Assembly: GCA_946535435.1 (NCBI GenBank)
Contig: CAMNDM010000006.1
Span: forward strand, 65,561-129,560
Origin: Physcocola sp002396385
GTDB taxonomy: Bacteria; Bacteroidota; Bacteroidia; Bacteroidales; Paludibacteraceae
Reading direction: 5' to 3'
DNA length: 64,000 bases
How positions within the stretch are numbered: position 1 is the first letter of the stretch; each line of letters opens with the position of its first letter. Positions 36,016 to 45,347 of the stretch are shown here, piece after piece. Made by a program: the position numbers and the translations under genes. The notes under the pieces are model-generated. The model worked only from the letters and a program-made list of their open reading frames with translations. It was not told where the DNA came from and ran no database searches.

Positions 36016-37809
36016 ATGAATTTTTCTCTTAAACAAACCAGGTGGTGTTGCGAGGCGGCTTTCTTTGTCTTTGTCTTGCTTTTCCTCGGTGTTTACAATG
36101 CCGATTACCTATATAGAATACAAGCGGAAAACCTGTTTTTGGCTAATGCGGTCTTTGCTGGAGAAACTCTGCCGCAGTCGGCTGGTGTTTTAGTCTATTT
36201 GTCAAAATGGTTGTTACAACTCTGTTATTATCCGTTGCTGGGTGCGGCTGTGGTTGGTGCTGGCTTGGTCTGCATAGGCCGTCTGCTCTCGGCGCTGACT
36301 GGCGTTGAAAGTTTTACACGCCTGTTAATGCTCTTTGTTGTTCCTCTGTCTGTCTTAATGGCGCAAGCATCAGCCGGATATGCCATATACGAGAATTTCG
36401 ACACATCATTTTTTGTGTCTTTCGAACTGGGCATGATCGTCTCTTTGTTGCTGGCCCTTCTGGGTGAATCTTTATTAAGAAAGAACGGAAAGGTCGGTTT
36501 TTCTGTCTGCTCGGTGCTGGCGGTTGTCTTGCATTTGCTAATTGGACTATATGCACCTTTGTCGCTTTTACTGATTGGTGCGGGGCGTTGGAGGAAAGAG
36601 CAGGGCGAGGCCGTGAAACTTATGGTTGCCGGATTGGTTATTGCTTTACTGGTTCCTTTGTTAGAAACTTCTATTTATCAGGAAGATTATATTTTTGCAC
36701 TGCTGGCTCCATTGCCAAACCCTTATTTCTTTAATGTGTTTGCCTATGGCCTGTTGTCGTTGGTGCTGGCTGTGGTTGTAACCGCTGCCGGTGCTGATTG
36801 TTCGGTTGAACGATTGGAAAAAGTCCCGTTTTTTGCAACTTCCTTTGCCCTCCTGTTGGTTTTGTCCTTCTTCTTCTCGTTCCGTGATGCGAACTGCCGC
36901 ACATTGCTTGAGATGCAAAGACGTACAGAAAACCATGATTGGGAAGGTGTGCTGGAGTCGGCTGGAAAAGTCGAACGCCCAACAAGGGCCATAGCGGCAT
37001 ACCGGTATATAGCATTGTTGGAAACAGGAAAACTGTCGGAGAAACTGTTTGACTTTCCAGTGCGTTACGACACCCTCAATTCTCCATATCCGAACATCGA
37101 CCCGATTATTTTCTATCCCGACTTGTTCTTTTATTCGTCGCAACTGAATATGTCCCTGTTTTGGGGAATGGAGGCTTGGACGAATGCGCATAGGAGTGTA
37201 AACGCCTTGAAAAGGTCGGCTATTGTGGCTTTGATTCAGGGAGAGAAAGAACTGGCCTTAAAGTATATGGAACAGTTGAAACAGACTATGTTTTACGCTG
37301 CCTGGGCGGAGGAAATGGAAAAGTATGCAGGGCGTCAACAAGCATTCTTTAATGCCTATTCGATATTTGGTAAGACTTATGCTTCGCAAATTCCCGAACC
37401 GGTATTCGCCGGTACGTACGATTTGCCTACCCTGTTCTCGACGTTTACGAACCTCGATCCTGATAATATGGAACGTCGCATGCTGTTGGAACTTTATGCT
37501 AAGAAGACCGAGAAGTTTATGGACGATTTGCGTATCGTAAAAGGAATGTACCGGAAACAAATGCCTGTGTGTATGCAGGAAGTGGTTTGCCTGTATGCCT
37601 TAAATGCAAATTTAGATGTCCGACGCCTTTTCCCTATAGACCCTGAAGTCAATAACCGTGTGGCAAATTTTGTATATAATGCGAAGAATTATGCGAATAG
37701 CCGGGAAGAGGGTGCCGAGGCTTTGAAAGAATACAGGGGTATGTATGTCTACTATCTCTTGTTCGGTAATCCGTATCCGTCTGCCGCAAATTTGAAAAAA
37801 AGCAAATGA
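36016..37809 (+). CDS. Polytopic membrane protein, possibly DUF6057
   Basis: 597 residues. About ten hydrophobic segments fill residues 12-295, followed by a soluble C-terminal half of roughly 300 residues rich in helices, with a TPR-like look (AIAAYRYIALLETGKLSEKLF). This layout resembles the Bacteroidales family DUF6057, a tentative match from memory. The function is unknown. Its stop overlaps the start of the next gene (ATGA), so the membrane protein and the CXXCH lipoprotein are translationally coupled and probably work together. Confidence 0.7.
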   Translation: MNFSLKQTRWCCEAAFFVFVLLFLGVYNADYLYRIQAENLFLANAVFAGETLPQSAGVLVYLSKWLLQLCYYPLLGAAVVGAGLVCIGRLLSALTGVESFTRLLMLFVVPLSVLMAQASAGYAIYENFDTSFFVSFELGMIVSLLLALLGESLLRKNGKVGFSVCSVLAVVLHLLIGLYAPLSLLLIGAGRWRKEQGEAVKLMVAGLVIALLVPLLETSIYQEDYIFALLAPLPNPYFFNVFAYGLLSLVLAVVVTAAGADCSVERLEKVPFFATSFALLLVLSFFFSFRDANCRTLLEMQRRTENHDWEGVLESAGKVERPTRAIAAYRYIALLETGKLSEKLFDFPVRYDTLNSPYPNIDPIIFYPDLFFYSSQLNMSLFWGMEAWTNAHRSVNALKRSAIVALIQGEKELALKYMEQLKQTMFYAAWAEEMEKYAGRQQAFFNAYSIFGKTYASQIPEPVFAGTYDLPTLFSTFTNLDPDNMERRMLLELYAKKTEKFMDDLRIVKGMYRKQMPVCMQEVVCLYALNANLDVRRLFPIDPEVNNRVANFVYNAKNYANSREEGAEALKEYRGMYVYYLLFGNPYPSAANLKKSK

Positions 37810-39362
37810 TGTTTGTTATGAAGTATTCTTTAAGTATTGCCGTAATGGCTGGAGCATGTTGTTTGCTGGCCGCATGCTCAGCAGATGTCCCTACGTCGTT
37901 TGCGGAAAAGAACGCAGAGGCCGACATCTATCCCGATTATTCCAATTGCGTGGTGCCGGCCAACATTGCACCTCTTAATTTCTTTTTACGCGATAGTGTA
38001 GACGAATGTGTGCTGACCATAACGCCCGAAGTGGGGGAGTTGGTAAAAGTGCCGGGTAATGCCGATAACGCTTTCCTTATTCCTGTATCCGATTGGAAAA
38101 AGTTGTTGTCTGAAAATGTGGGAAAGAGCTTGAAATTCGATGTTTATGCACGCCAAAAGGGTGCGTGGCTTCATTTCAAACCTTTTGTGAACCAAATCAG
38201 CCCCGATTCTATTGACCGTTATCTGACCTACCGTCTGATTGAGCCTTCTTACATGGGGACAGGGGAAGTGGGTGTTTATCAGTACGACATCGAGAATGGC
38301 GAGCAGACCGTGATTTTTGACAACCACCGCTGTCACAAAAATCCGAACATCCGTGGACAGAAGTGCGTCAATTGTCATACTGCGCAGCGCAATCACCCTG
38401 AAAACAAAATGTTCTATTACCGGGGTGCGAATGGAGGCCTTATTCTTACTTATAATGGGAAAGTCAGTAAAATTAACACCCGTACTGGCGATATGTTTGC
38501 GGGGACTGTCTATCCGGCATGGCATCCGACTCTCCCATTTATAGCCTTTTCTTCGAATACGATTAAACAGAGTTTCCCTGTTTTTGCGTTGAATAAAGTA
38601 GAACCATATGACCTTCGATCCGATTTGGTACTCTATAATATAGAGAAGAATGAAATAACGGGTGTTTTACGTACTGCGGGTTCTCATGAAACCAACCCTA
38701 ACTGGTCGCCCGACGGCAAATACCTTTATTACAATTCATCCGACTCTACCCTTAAGGTTGGTCCGTCGATTATGAAGATGCGCTACAATTTGTTCCGTAT
38801 AGCATTCAATGCCGATTCTATCTCTTGGGGAAAACCGGAACTGGTTTACGATGCTGCCTCTAAGCTGAAAAGTGCGACTTATCCGCGGGTCTCTCCCGAT
38901 GGAAGATACCTCCTTTTTACAGAAGCCGTTTATGGAACCTCGACGCAAACAAACAAAACAGCTGACCTTTGCCTGGTTGACTTGCGAACGATGGAAGTGC
39001 GCCCGCTCGACGAAATTAACAGTAAAACGGAGTCTGACAGTTATCACGATTGGTCGAAAGGCGGCAAGTGGTTCGTGTTCTCGTCTCGAAGGTTCGATGG
39101 CAATTACTCGCGCCCTTATTTTTCACATATCGGAGCCGATGGAAAGGCTTCTAAGCCCGTCCAAATGCCACATGCCAATCCTAGACATGACTTGAATTTG
39201 CTGAAGTGTTACAATGTGCCAGAGTTTTCTACTGCTCCGGTTAAATTTTCTCCATCCGATTTCCAATCGGCAATTTCTTCTGAAGAGGTCAAGGCAACCT
39301 ATGGGTCGCCGCTCAATACTCAAAATCCAGACGGTGTAACTAGTGCTACAAAAATGGAGTGA
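37806..39362 (+). CDS. Beta-propeller (PD40/TolB-like) lipoprotein with CXXCH motif
   Basis: 518 residues. Lipoprotein signal with Cys24 (LLAACS). A motif CVNCH at 187-191 (38364-38378), close to another Cys-His pair at 176-177, has the form of a c-type heme attachment site. The second half has WD40-like PD40 repeats: WHPTLPFIAFSS, NPNWSPDGKYLYYNSS, YPRVSPDGRYLLFTE and YHDWSKGGKWFVFSSRR. It is related to TolB-type propellers, and similar Bacteroides proteins have been annotated as cytochrome c biosynthesis proteins. Whether heme is bound is unknown. The start overlaps the upstream gene by 4 bases, and an alternative ATG at 37818 is possible. Confidence 0.8.
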   Translation: MMFVMKYSLSIAVMAGACCLLAACSADVPTSFAEKNAEADIYPDYSNCVVPANIAPLNFFLRDSVDECVLTITPEVGELVKVPGNADNAFLIPVSDWKKLLSENVGKSLKFDVYARQKGAWLHFKPFVNQISPDSIDRYLTYRLIEPSYMGTGEVGVYQYDIENGEQTVIFDNHRCHKNPNIRGQKCVNCHTAQRNHPENKMFYYRGANGGLILTYNGKVSKINTRTGDMFAGTVYPAWHPTLPFIAFSSNTIKQSFPVFALNKVEPYDLRSDLVLYNIEKNEITGVLRTAGSHETNPNWSPDGKYLYYNSSDSTLKVGPSIMKMRYNLFRIAFNADSISWGKPELVYDAASKLKSATYPRVSPDGRYLLFTEAVYGTSTQTNKTADLCLVDLRTMEVRPLDEINSKTESDSYHDWSKGGKWFVFSSRRFDGNYSRPYFSHIGADGKASKPVQMPHANPRHDLNLLKCYNVPEFSTAPVKFSPSDFQSAISSEEVKATYGSPLNTQNPDGVTSATKME

Positions 39363-39386
39363 TAGTAATGCTTATAAAAAGAGAAA

Positions 39387-39426
39387 GAAAGGCTGTGCTC
39401 GTCCGAACACAGCCTTTCATCTTTTT
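39387..39426. terminator. Bidirectional terminator between convergent genes
   Basis: An 11-bp perfect stem (39387-39397 with 39408-39418) with T-rich sequence beyond it on both strands. It ends the lipoprotein gene and overlaps the end of the HD-domain gene. Confidence 0.88.
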
Positions 39427-41581
39427 AATCTTTGTCTCCTTTTTTTAACTCTGGATACCTGATTCGGGTATGGTACAGATTCTTTAGTTTTTCTTTCAAA
39501 ACCGTCTTGATGGTTTCAATCTCTTTCAAGGTGATAGGAGCGTCGGCAAAAGCACCGTCTTTAAGTTGCGTGGCAACTAACTTTTCTACCAGGTCGTTGA
39601 TTTTCTCGCTCGTGTAGGAGTCGAGACTTCTGGAAGCAGCTTCAACCGAATCGCAGATCATAACAATTGCTTCCTCCTTTGTGCTTGGCAGTTTCCCCTT
39701 GTACGAAAAGTCTGCAATGTTGACCTGTTCGTCAGGATGCTCGTTGCAGTAGGTGTTGTAAAAGTAGCGCACCGGATTCTTTCCGTGGTGACTTTCGATA
39801 AAGTCTTGCAGCTGTTTCGGCAGACTGTTTCGGCGTGCTATAACAAGGCCGTCGGATACATGGTTGGTGATGATTCTCACACTGTCCATTGGAGACAACT
39901 TCGCATGTGGGTTGAACCCGTTCTGGTTTTCGGTGAAGTAAATAGGGTTGGCCATTTTCCCGATATCGTGGTACAGTGCTCCAGCACGTGCAAGCAGGGC
40001 GTTGCAGTTGATGTGGTCAGCAGCGTCGCTAGCCAGGTTCGACACTTGCAGCGAATGTTGGAAACTACCTGGTGCAACTTCCGAGAACTGGCGGAGTAAG
40101 GGGTTGTTCGAGTTCGTAAGCTCGACTAAAGTTATGTCGGATGTGAAGTTGAATAGCTTTTCGAATATGAAGATGAGGGGGTATGAAAAAAGCAAAAGTA
40201 TGGCATTTATGACAAACGATACAAAAACCATGGTGTCGCTTTTTACCCACCCTGTTGTGTGGGTTAATACCAGACCGCTGTATGTGAGAATATAGATGCT
40301 GCCGATAATGCCAACTGTCTTGAAAAGCTGTGAGCGTTGGTAGAATTTCTTTAAAGTGCTGATGCAGATCATACCGATTAGAATTTGCAGTAACAGAAAC
40401 TCGAATTCGTGTGGTGCTATCAGTGAACAGATCAGCACGGTGGTTAGGTGAGTGAATAGGGCGGTGCGGGTGTCGAAGAAAGTGCTGATGGTGATGGGAA
40501 CCATTGCGTAAGGTATGATGTATACCGATAAGTCACGCACTTCGTAAGATAATTGGGTGACGTAGGCTGTTAGTGCGCAAAGGCCAGTTATCATGCCAAG
40601 CACGAAAAGCATACGCTGCCTGTTGATGTAGAAGTCACGGAATAGGACGAAATACAGGAATAGGGCGGTGAGGATACACAACACGCAGATTGCTTGTCCG
40701 CAGAAGGCTGTTTTCGAAGTAGACCCCATGTTGCCGATCTCAATCTCGTGCTTAAGCGAGTTCAGTATCATATAGGTGTCGGCAGAGACAATGTCGCCCC
40801 GGTCTACAATCTTCTGGCCGTCTTGAACCATCCCTTTCGTGTCGGACATCTGACTCCTGATGTAGTCTTTCTGCTCTTGTGATATAGTCTCTTCAAAAAC
40901 CAACGTTGGCTTCAGGTAATTGTTGATGTTGTATGCCGACAGAGTTTTCTTGCTATAGCCGTGTGGAGCGTTGCTTAAAATTTGTTCGTAGGCCTCCTTT
41001 ATGGTATGCCGGCTTTTCAATTCCGAGTCGGCATAAAAGTCCTCGCCTCCGTTCTCTCCTTTTTGGCGGAGTTTGATTTTGCTGATTCCTAGTTTGTCGA
41101 TGTTGTCTTTGTTGTCGTTGTCGATGATGCCGTCGCTGTAAATCTTTTTTAGCTGCTTCCTTATATATAAGGTATATTCTTCCCCATAATTGGCGGTGAG
41201 TTTCTCGCTATCTTTGTCAAATTTTTTGAGCATCTCTTTCTCAACCGACTCGTCGGTGTGGAAATACGGGGTGTAGTATTGTTTCAACAGCATATTGTAG
41301 TCTTTCGACATTTCATCGGCAGACTTCAATATAGGGAAATTGCCCGGAGCCGTCAAGGCCTCGTATATCCATGGCTTCCCCAACTCGTACGAGTAGTTGA
41401 ACTTGGAGCCGGAGGGGAAGATGTAAACAATGACGGCAGCCACTAATATATATAATAGGTATAACGATACCCATTTTTTATGCTTGTTTTTCTCTTCTTG
41501 TTCCTTTATCCTTTGTTTTTCCTCATAGGCTTCAATGCCGGAACTCGCGGAAAAAATGATGTTCTCTTTCTGTTCGGTCAT
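39425..41581 (-). CDS. 7TM-HD family phosphohydrolase (PgpH-like)
   Basis: 718 residues. An N-terminal helix at about 38-55 is followed by a large extracytoplasmic domain, then about seven transmembrane helices (300-470) and a C-terminal HD domain with YHDIGKMANPIYF. This is the 7TMR-HD architecture of PgpH, the c-di-AMP phosphodiesterase of Firmicutes. Members in Bacteroidota probably also cleave c-di-AMP, but that is family inference. I start at the ATG at 41581 (MTEQKENIIF) rather than a TTG two codons upstream. A -7 box precedes it. Confidence 0.9.
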   Translation of the reverse strand: MTEQKENIIFSASSGIEAYEEKQRIKEQEEKNKHKKWVSLYLLYILVAAVIVYIFPSGSKFNYSYELGKPWIYEALTAPGNFPILKSADEMSKDYNMLLKQYYTPYFHTDESVEKEMLKKFDKDSEKLTANYGEEYTLYIRKQLKKIYSDGIIDNDNKDNIDKLGISKIKLRQKGENGGEDFYADSELKSRHTIKEAYEQILSNAPHGYSKKTLSAYNINNYLKPTLVFEETISQEQKDYIRSQMSDTKGMVQDGQKIVDRGDIVSADTYMILNSLKHEIEIGNMGSTSKTAFCGQAICVLCILTALFLYFVLFRDFYINRQRMLFVLGMITGLCALTAYVTQLSYEVRDLSVYIIPYAMVPITISTFFDTRTALFTHLTTVLICSLIAPHEFEFLLLQILIGMICISTLKKFYQRSQLFKTVGIIGSIYILTYSGLVLTHTTGWVKSDTMVFVSFVINAILLLFSYPLIFIFEKLFNFTSDITLVELTNSNNPLLRQFSEVAPGSFQHSLQVSNLASDAADHINCNALLARAGALYHDIGKMANPIYFTENQNGFNPHAKLSPMDSVRIITNHVSDGLVIARRNSLPKQLQDFIESHHGKNPVRYFYNTYCNEHPDEQVNIADFSYKGKLPSTKEEAIVMICDSVEAASRSLDSYTSEKINDLVEKLVATQLKDGAFADAPITLKEIETIKTVLKEKLKNLYHTRIRYPELKKGDKD

Positions 41582-41603
41582 CAACAATCGGGTTTTATAT
41601 ATG

Positions 41604-41611
41604 CAAATATA
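41604..41611 (-). promoter_or_regulatory. -7 promoter box for the HD-domain gene
   Basis: TATATTTG on the minus strand is an exact TAnnTTTG match 22 bases before the ATG. Confidence 0.55.
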
Positions 41612-41760
41612 ATATTTCTGTCGTGAGTTGTGGGGTCGTTCGCAACATAAAATGCAAAAATGTTCGAGTATGACTATGGATTCTAATGCAAAGTTTTATC
41701 GTTTATTTTCAGTGTGATAGAAAAAATACATATATATTTTCTCAATTCGTTTTTTTTGTG

Positions 41761-41768
41761 TAATTTTG
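41761..41768 (+). promoter_or_regulatory. -7 promoter box of the str ribosomal operon
   Basis: TAATTTTG is an exact TAnnTTTG match 50 bases before the rpsL ATG. The position of the -33 box is unclear, and T runs lie at 41737-41740 and 41750-41757. Confidence 0.6.
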
Positions 41769-41818
41769 CAAACTACTATTAGTAAGTATATATCAAAGTT
41801 AATTAAAAGTTCAAAAAA

Positions 41819-42205
41819 ATGCCTACTATTCAACAATTAGTTAGAAAAGGAAGGACTAGCTTGGAAGACAAGAGTAAGTCTCCAGCGCTTAATCTTTGCC
41901 CACAGAGACGTGGTGTGTGTGTGAGAGTGTACACAGCAACTCCTAAGAAGCCAAATTCGGCAATGCGTAAGGTTGCACGTGTGCATTTGACTAACCAGAA
42001 GGAAGTTAACGCCTATATTCCAGGCGAAGGACACAACTTGCAGGAGCACTCAATCGTATTGGTTCGTGGTGGTCGTGTAAAGGACCTTCCAGGTGTACGT
42101 TACCACATTGTCCGTGGTACTCTTGATACTGCCGCTGTATCGGGTCGTACCCAGCGCCGCTCTAAGTATGGTGCAAAGCGTCCTAAAGAAGGAGCTAAGA
42201 AGTAA
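41819..42205 (+). CDS. rpsL: Ribosomal protein uS12
   Basis: 128 residues of the decoding-centre protein S12. The conserved KSPALNLCPQRRGVC, TPKKPNSAMRKVARV and PGVRYHIVRGTLD blocks are present. The lysines linked to streptomycin resistance sit in TPKKPNS and GRVKDLPG and are of the usual sensitive type. It is the first gene of the cluster, and the gap to rpsG is 143 bases. Confidence 0.99.
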   Translation: MPTIQQLVRKGRTSLEDKSKSPALNLCPQRRGVCVRVYTATPKKPNSAMRKVARVHLTNQKEVNAYIPGEGHNLQEHSIVLVRGGRVKDLPGVRYHIVRGTLDTAAVSGRTQRRSKYGAKRPKEGAKK

Positions 42206-42274
42206 TTATTAGTATTTCTTCCTTTAATAACTACTATTATTAACAATTGTTTGAGTTTACTGGTAGCAAGGTCC

Positions 42275-42320
42275 GGTTGAGTAAATGGGTAAACGTACCC
42301 GTTGAAGCGTATTAGCAACC
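42275..42320 (+). promoter_or_regulatory. Structured RNA element before rpsG
   Basis: In the 143-base rpsL-rpsG gap, 42284-42291 pairs with 42296-42303 (8 pairs, one G-U, tetraloop AACG). GGTTG at 42275-42279 closes an outer stem with CAACC at 42316-42320. S7 binds the equivalent gap of E. coli to repress its own operon, and a similar role here is an inference from position. Confidence 0.5.
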
Positions 42321-42348
42321 AAAACAAAAACAGAACATTTTTCAAAAA

Positions 42349-42825
42349 ATGAGAAAAGCAACACCAAAGAAAAGGGTTATTTTACCAGATCCCGTTTTCA
42401 ATGAAGTAATGGTTACACGTTTTGTTAACCACCTGATGTACGATGGTAAGAAGAGTATCGCATATACAATCTTCTACTCTGCGTTGGAAAACCTTAAAGC
42501 AAAGTTCCCTAACGAGGAATTGACTCCACTCGACATCTGGAAGAAGGCTTTGGAAAATATCACCCCATTGGTTGAAGTAAAGTCACGCCGCGTAGGTGGC
42601 GCTACTTTCCAGGTTCCTACTGAAATCCGCGCTGACCGTAAGGAATCTATTTCAATGAAGAACTTGATTATTTACGCTCGCAAGAGAAGCGGACACTCTA
42701 TGGCTGAGAAGCTCGCCGCTGAAATCTCTGACGCTTACAACCTCCAGGGTGGCGCGTTCAAGCGTAAGGAAGACATGCACAAGATGGCTGAGGCTAACCG
42801 TGCATTCGCACACTTCCGTTTCTAA
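42349..42825 (+). CDS. rpsG: Ribosomal protein uS7
   Basis: 158 residues. S7 starts assembly of the 30S head by binding the 16S 3' major domain. The opening MRKATPKKRVILPDPVF and the KSRRVGGATFQVP hairpin are those of the family. It is the second gene of the str unit, 33 bases before fusA. The structured gap ahead of it suggests control by its own product. Confidence 0.99.
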   Translation: MRKATPKKRVILPDPVFNEVMVTRFVNHLMYDGKKSIAYTIFYSALENLKAKFPNEELTPLDIWKKALENITPLVEVKSRRVGGATFQVPTEIRADRKESISMKNLIIYARKRSGHSMAEKLAAEISDAYNLQGGAFKRKEDMHKMAEANRAFAHFRF

Positions 42826-42858
42826 TCTAATTCTTCAAACACTTTTTTTACATTACAA

Positions 42859-44982
42859 ATGGCTAAGTACGATTTACATTTTACAAGAAATTTCGGTATC
42901 ATGGCCCACATCGATGCCGGTAAGACCACTACTTCAGAGCGTATCCTGTTCTACACTGGTCTTACTCATAAAATCGGTGAGGTTCACGATGGTGCTGCAA
43001 CAATGGACTGGATGGTTCAGGAGCAGGAACGTGGTATAACCATCACTTCTGCTGCTACTACCGCATTCTGGAATTATGCCGGCAACAAATACAAGTTTAA
43101 CTTGATTGACACTCCAGGACACGTAGACTTCACTGCCGAGGTTGAACGTTCGCTGCGTGTGCTTGACGGCGCTGTTGCAACTTTCTGTGCGGTTGGTGGT
43201 GTGCAGCCACAGTCTGAAACCGTGTGGAACCAGGCTGAAAAGTACGGCGTTCCCCGTATCTGCTACGTTAACAAGATGGACCGTTCTGGTGCAAACTTCT
43301 ACGACGTAGTTAAGCAGATTAAGGAAATGCTTGGTGCTAATTCTTGTGCTATCCAGATACCTGTAGGCGCTGAGGAAAACTTCAAGGGCGTTATCGATTT
43401 GGTAACTATGAAGGAACTCCTCTGGCACGATGAGACTATGGGTGCTGAATATGAAGTAGATGAAATTGAAGCTGGCTTGCTCGATGAGGCTAAGGAATGG
43501 CGTGAGAAGATGTTCGAAGCTATTGCCGAATTCGATGACGATATCATGGAGAAGTTCCTCGGTGGTGAACTTGATTCAATCTCTGAAGACCAGATCCGTG
43601 CTGCTATCCGCAAGGGTACGCTTGCTAACAAGCTTTTCCCTGTTATTTGCGGTTCTTCTTTCAAGAACAAGGGTGTGCAGACTATGCTTGACGCTGTTTG
43701 CGCATACTTGCCAAGCCCTAAGGACAACAACGATATCGTTGGTCACTCTATCGATGACGAAAATGTTGAGGTCGTTCGCCACGCTGATGTTGAAGAGCCT
43801 CTTTGCGCTCTCGCATTCAAGATCGCTACCGATCCATTCAATGGCCGTTTGTGCTACTTCCGTGTTTATTCTGGTAAGTTAGATGCTGGATCTTACGTGT
43901 TTATTCCTCGCACTGGCAAGAAGGAGCGTGTTTCCCGTTTGTTCCAGATGCATTCTAACAAGCAGAACGCTATCGAGACTATCGAGGCTGGTGATATCTG
44001 CGCTGGCGTAGGTTTCAAGGATATCCGTACTGGTGATACCCTTTGCGACGAAAACGCACCTATCGTTCTTGAGTCTATCAAGTTCGCTGAGCCAGTTGTT
44101 GGTATCGCTGTTGAACCTAAGTCTCAGGCTGATGTCGACAAACTCGGTATGGGTCTTGCGAAGTTGGCTGAAGAAGACCCTACATTCCGTGTTCGCACCG
44201 ATGAACAGAGTGGTCAGACCATTATTTCCGGTATGGGTGAGCTTCACTTGGATATCATCCTCGACCGTCTGAAACGTGAGTTCAAGGTTGAATGTAACCA
44301 GGGTAAGCCTCAGGTTAACTATAAGGAGGCTATCACTGCTACTGTTAGTCACCGCGAATCTTACAAGAAACAGTCTGGTGGTCGTGGTAAGTATGCTGAT
44401 ATGCTCCTCGAAGTTGGTCCTGCTGACGACGATTTCGTTGGTTCTCTCCAGTTTGTTGACCAAGTTAAGGGTGGTAATATCCCTAAGGAATTTATCCCTG
44501 CCATCCAGAAGGGTTTCACCAACGCAATGAAGAATGGTGTCCTTGCCGGTTTCCCTGTTGATCGCTTGAAGGTGGTTGTTGTCGATGGTTCTTATCACCC
44601 AGTTGACTCTGACCAGCTTTCATTCGAAATCTGTGCTAACCTCGCGTTCAAGGCTGCATGTGCTAAGGCTAAGCCAATCTTGCTTGAGCCTATCATGAAA
44701 CTCGAAGTGGTTACCCCTGAAGAAAACATGGGTGACGTTATCGGTGACTTGAACAAACGCCGTGGCCAGGTTGAAGGTATGGAAACCTCTCGTACTGGAG
44801 CACGTGTTGTAAAGGCAAAGGTGCCTCTCGCAGAAACCTTCGGTTATGTGACCTCTTTGCGTACCATCACTTCAGGTCGTGCAACATCTTCAATGGAGTT
44901 CTCTCACTATGATCCAGTAAGCAACCAGATAGCTAAGGCTGTTGTGGAAGAGGCAAAGGGTCGTGTAGATCTTCTTAAGTAA
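42859..44982 (+). CDS. fusA: Translation elongation factor G
   Basis: 707 residues. EF-G drives translocation with GTP. All G-domain motifs look intact: AHIDAGKTTTSER, ERGITITSAATT, DTPGHVDFTAEVERSL, NKMDR and GSSFKNKGVQ. Domains II-V follow, with the tip region KQSGGRGKYAD and TSGRATSSMEFSHYD. In Bacteroides thetaiotaomicron two EF-G copies exist, and the one reported to lack GTPase activity is, as I recall, the copy in the ribosomal cluster. This gene may be its counterpart, which cannot be decided here. No tuf gene follows. Confidence 0.97.
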   Translation: MAKYDLHFTRNFGIMAHIDAGKTTTSERILFYTGLTHKIGEVHDGAATMDWMVQEQERGITITSAATTAFWNYAGNKYKFNLIDTPGHVDFTAEVERSLRVLDGAVATFCAVGGVQPQSETVWNQAEKYGVPRICYVNKMDRSGANFYDVVKQIKEMLGANSCAIQIPVGAEENFKGVIDLVTMKELLWHDETMGAEYEVDEIEAGLLDEAKEWREKMFEAIAEFDDDIMEKFLGGELDSISEDQIRAAIRKGTLANKLFPVICGSSFKNKGVQTMLDAVCAYLPSPKDNNDIVGHSIDDENVEVVRHADVEEPLCALAFKIATDPFNGRLCYFRVYSGKLDAGSYVFIPRTGKKERVSRLFQMHSNKQNAIETIEAGDICAGVGFKDIRTGDTLCDENAPIVLESIKFAEPVVGIAVEPKSQADVDKLGMGLAKLAEEDPTFRVRTDEQSGQTIISGMGELHLDIILDRLKREFKVECNQGKPQVNYKEAITATVSHRESYKKQSGGRGKYADMLLEVGPADDDFVGSLQFVDQVKGGNIPKEFIPAIQKGFTNAMKNGVLAGFPVDRLKVVVVDGSYHPVDSDQLSFEICANLAFKAACAKAKPILLEPIMKLEVVTPEENMGDVIGDLNKRRGQVEGMETSRTGARVVKAKVPLAETFGYVTSLRTITSGRATSSMEFSHYDPVSNQIAKAVVEEAKGRVDLLK

Positions 44983-44988
44983 TTTCCC

Positions 44989-44996
44989 TAATTTTG
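44989..44996 (+). promoter_or_regulatory. Possible internal promoter before rpsJ (S10 unit)
   Basis: TAATTTTG is an exact TAnnTTTG match in the 41-base fusA-rpsJ gap, 27 bases before the rpsJ ATG. It is at the point where the E. coli S10 operon begins. Confidence 0.45.
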
Positions 44997-45023
44997 TAAA
45001 ACAAGTAAATTTCATAGATTCAA

Positions 45024-45329
45024 ATGAGTCAAAAAATCAGAATCAAATTGAAGTCTTACGATTATGCCCTTGTTGACAAGTCAGCAGAGAAAATCGTTTC
45101 GACTGTTAAAAGCACTGGTGCAGTTGTAAGCGGTCCAATTCCGCTTCCAACTCACAAGAGCATCTTCACTGTTAACCGCTCAACCTTCGTTAACAAGAAG
45201 TCTCGTGAGCAGTTCCAGTTGTCTTCGTACAAGCGTCTGATCGATATCTTCTCTTCAACCGAGAAGACTGTTGACGCGCTTATGAAGCTTGAATTGCCAA
45301 GCGGTGTTGATGTAGAAATTAAAGTCTAA
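45024..45329 (+). CDS. rpsJ: Ribosomal protein uS10
   Basis: 101 residues. S10 sits in the 30S head and in transcription complexes doubles as NusE. KIRIKLKSYDYALVDKSAEKIV and the GPIPLPTHKSIFTV loop are diagnostic. It opens the S10 gene order (S10-L3-L4-L23-L2-S19-L22-S3-L16-L29-S17), which is complete in this window. Confidence 0.99.
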   Translation: MSQKIRIKLKSYDYALVDKSAEKIVSTVKSTGAVVSGPIPLPTHKSIFTVNRSTFVNKKSREQFQLSSYKRLIDIFSSTEKTVDALMKLELPSGVDVEIKV

Positions 45330-45347
45330 GTTTTAATATTTAAAGAA

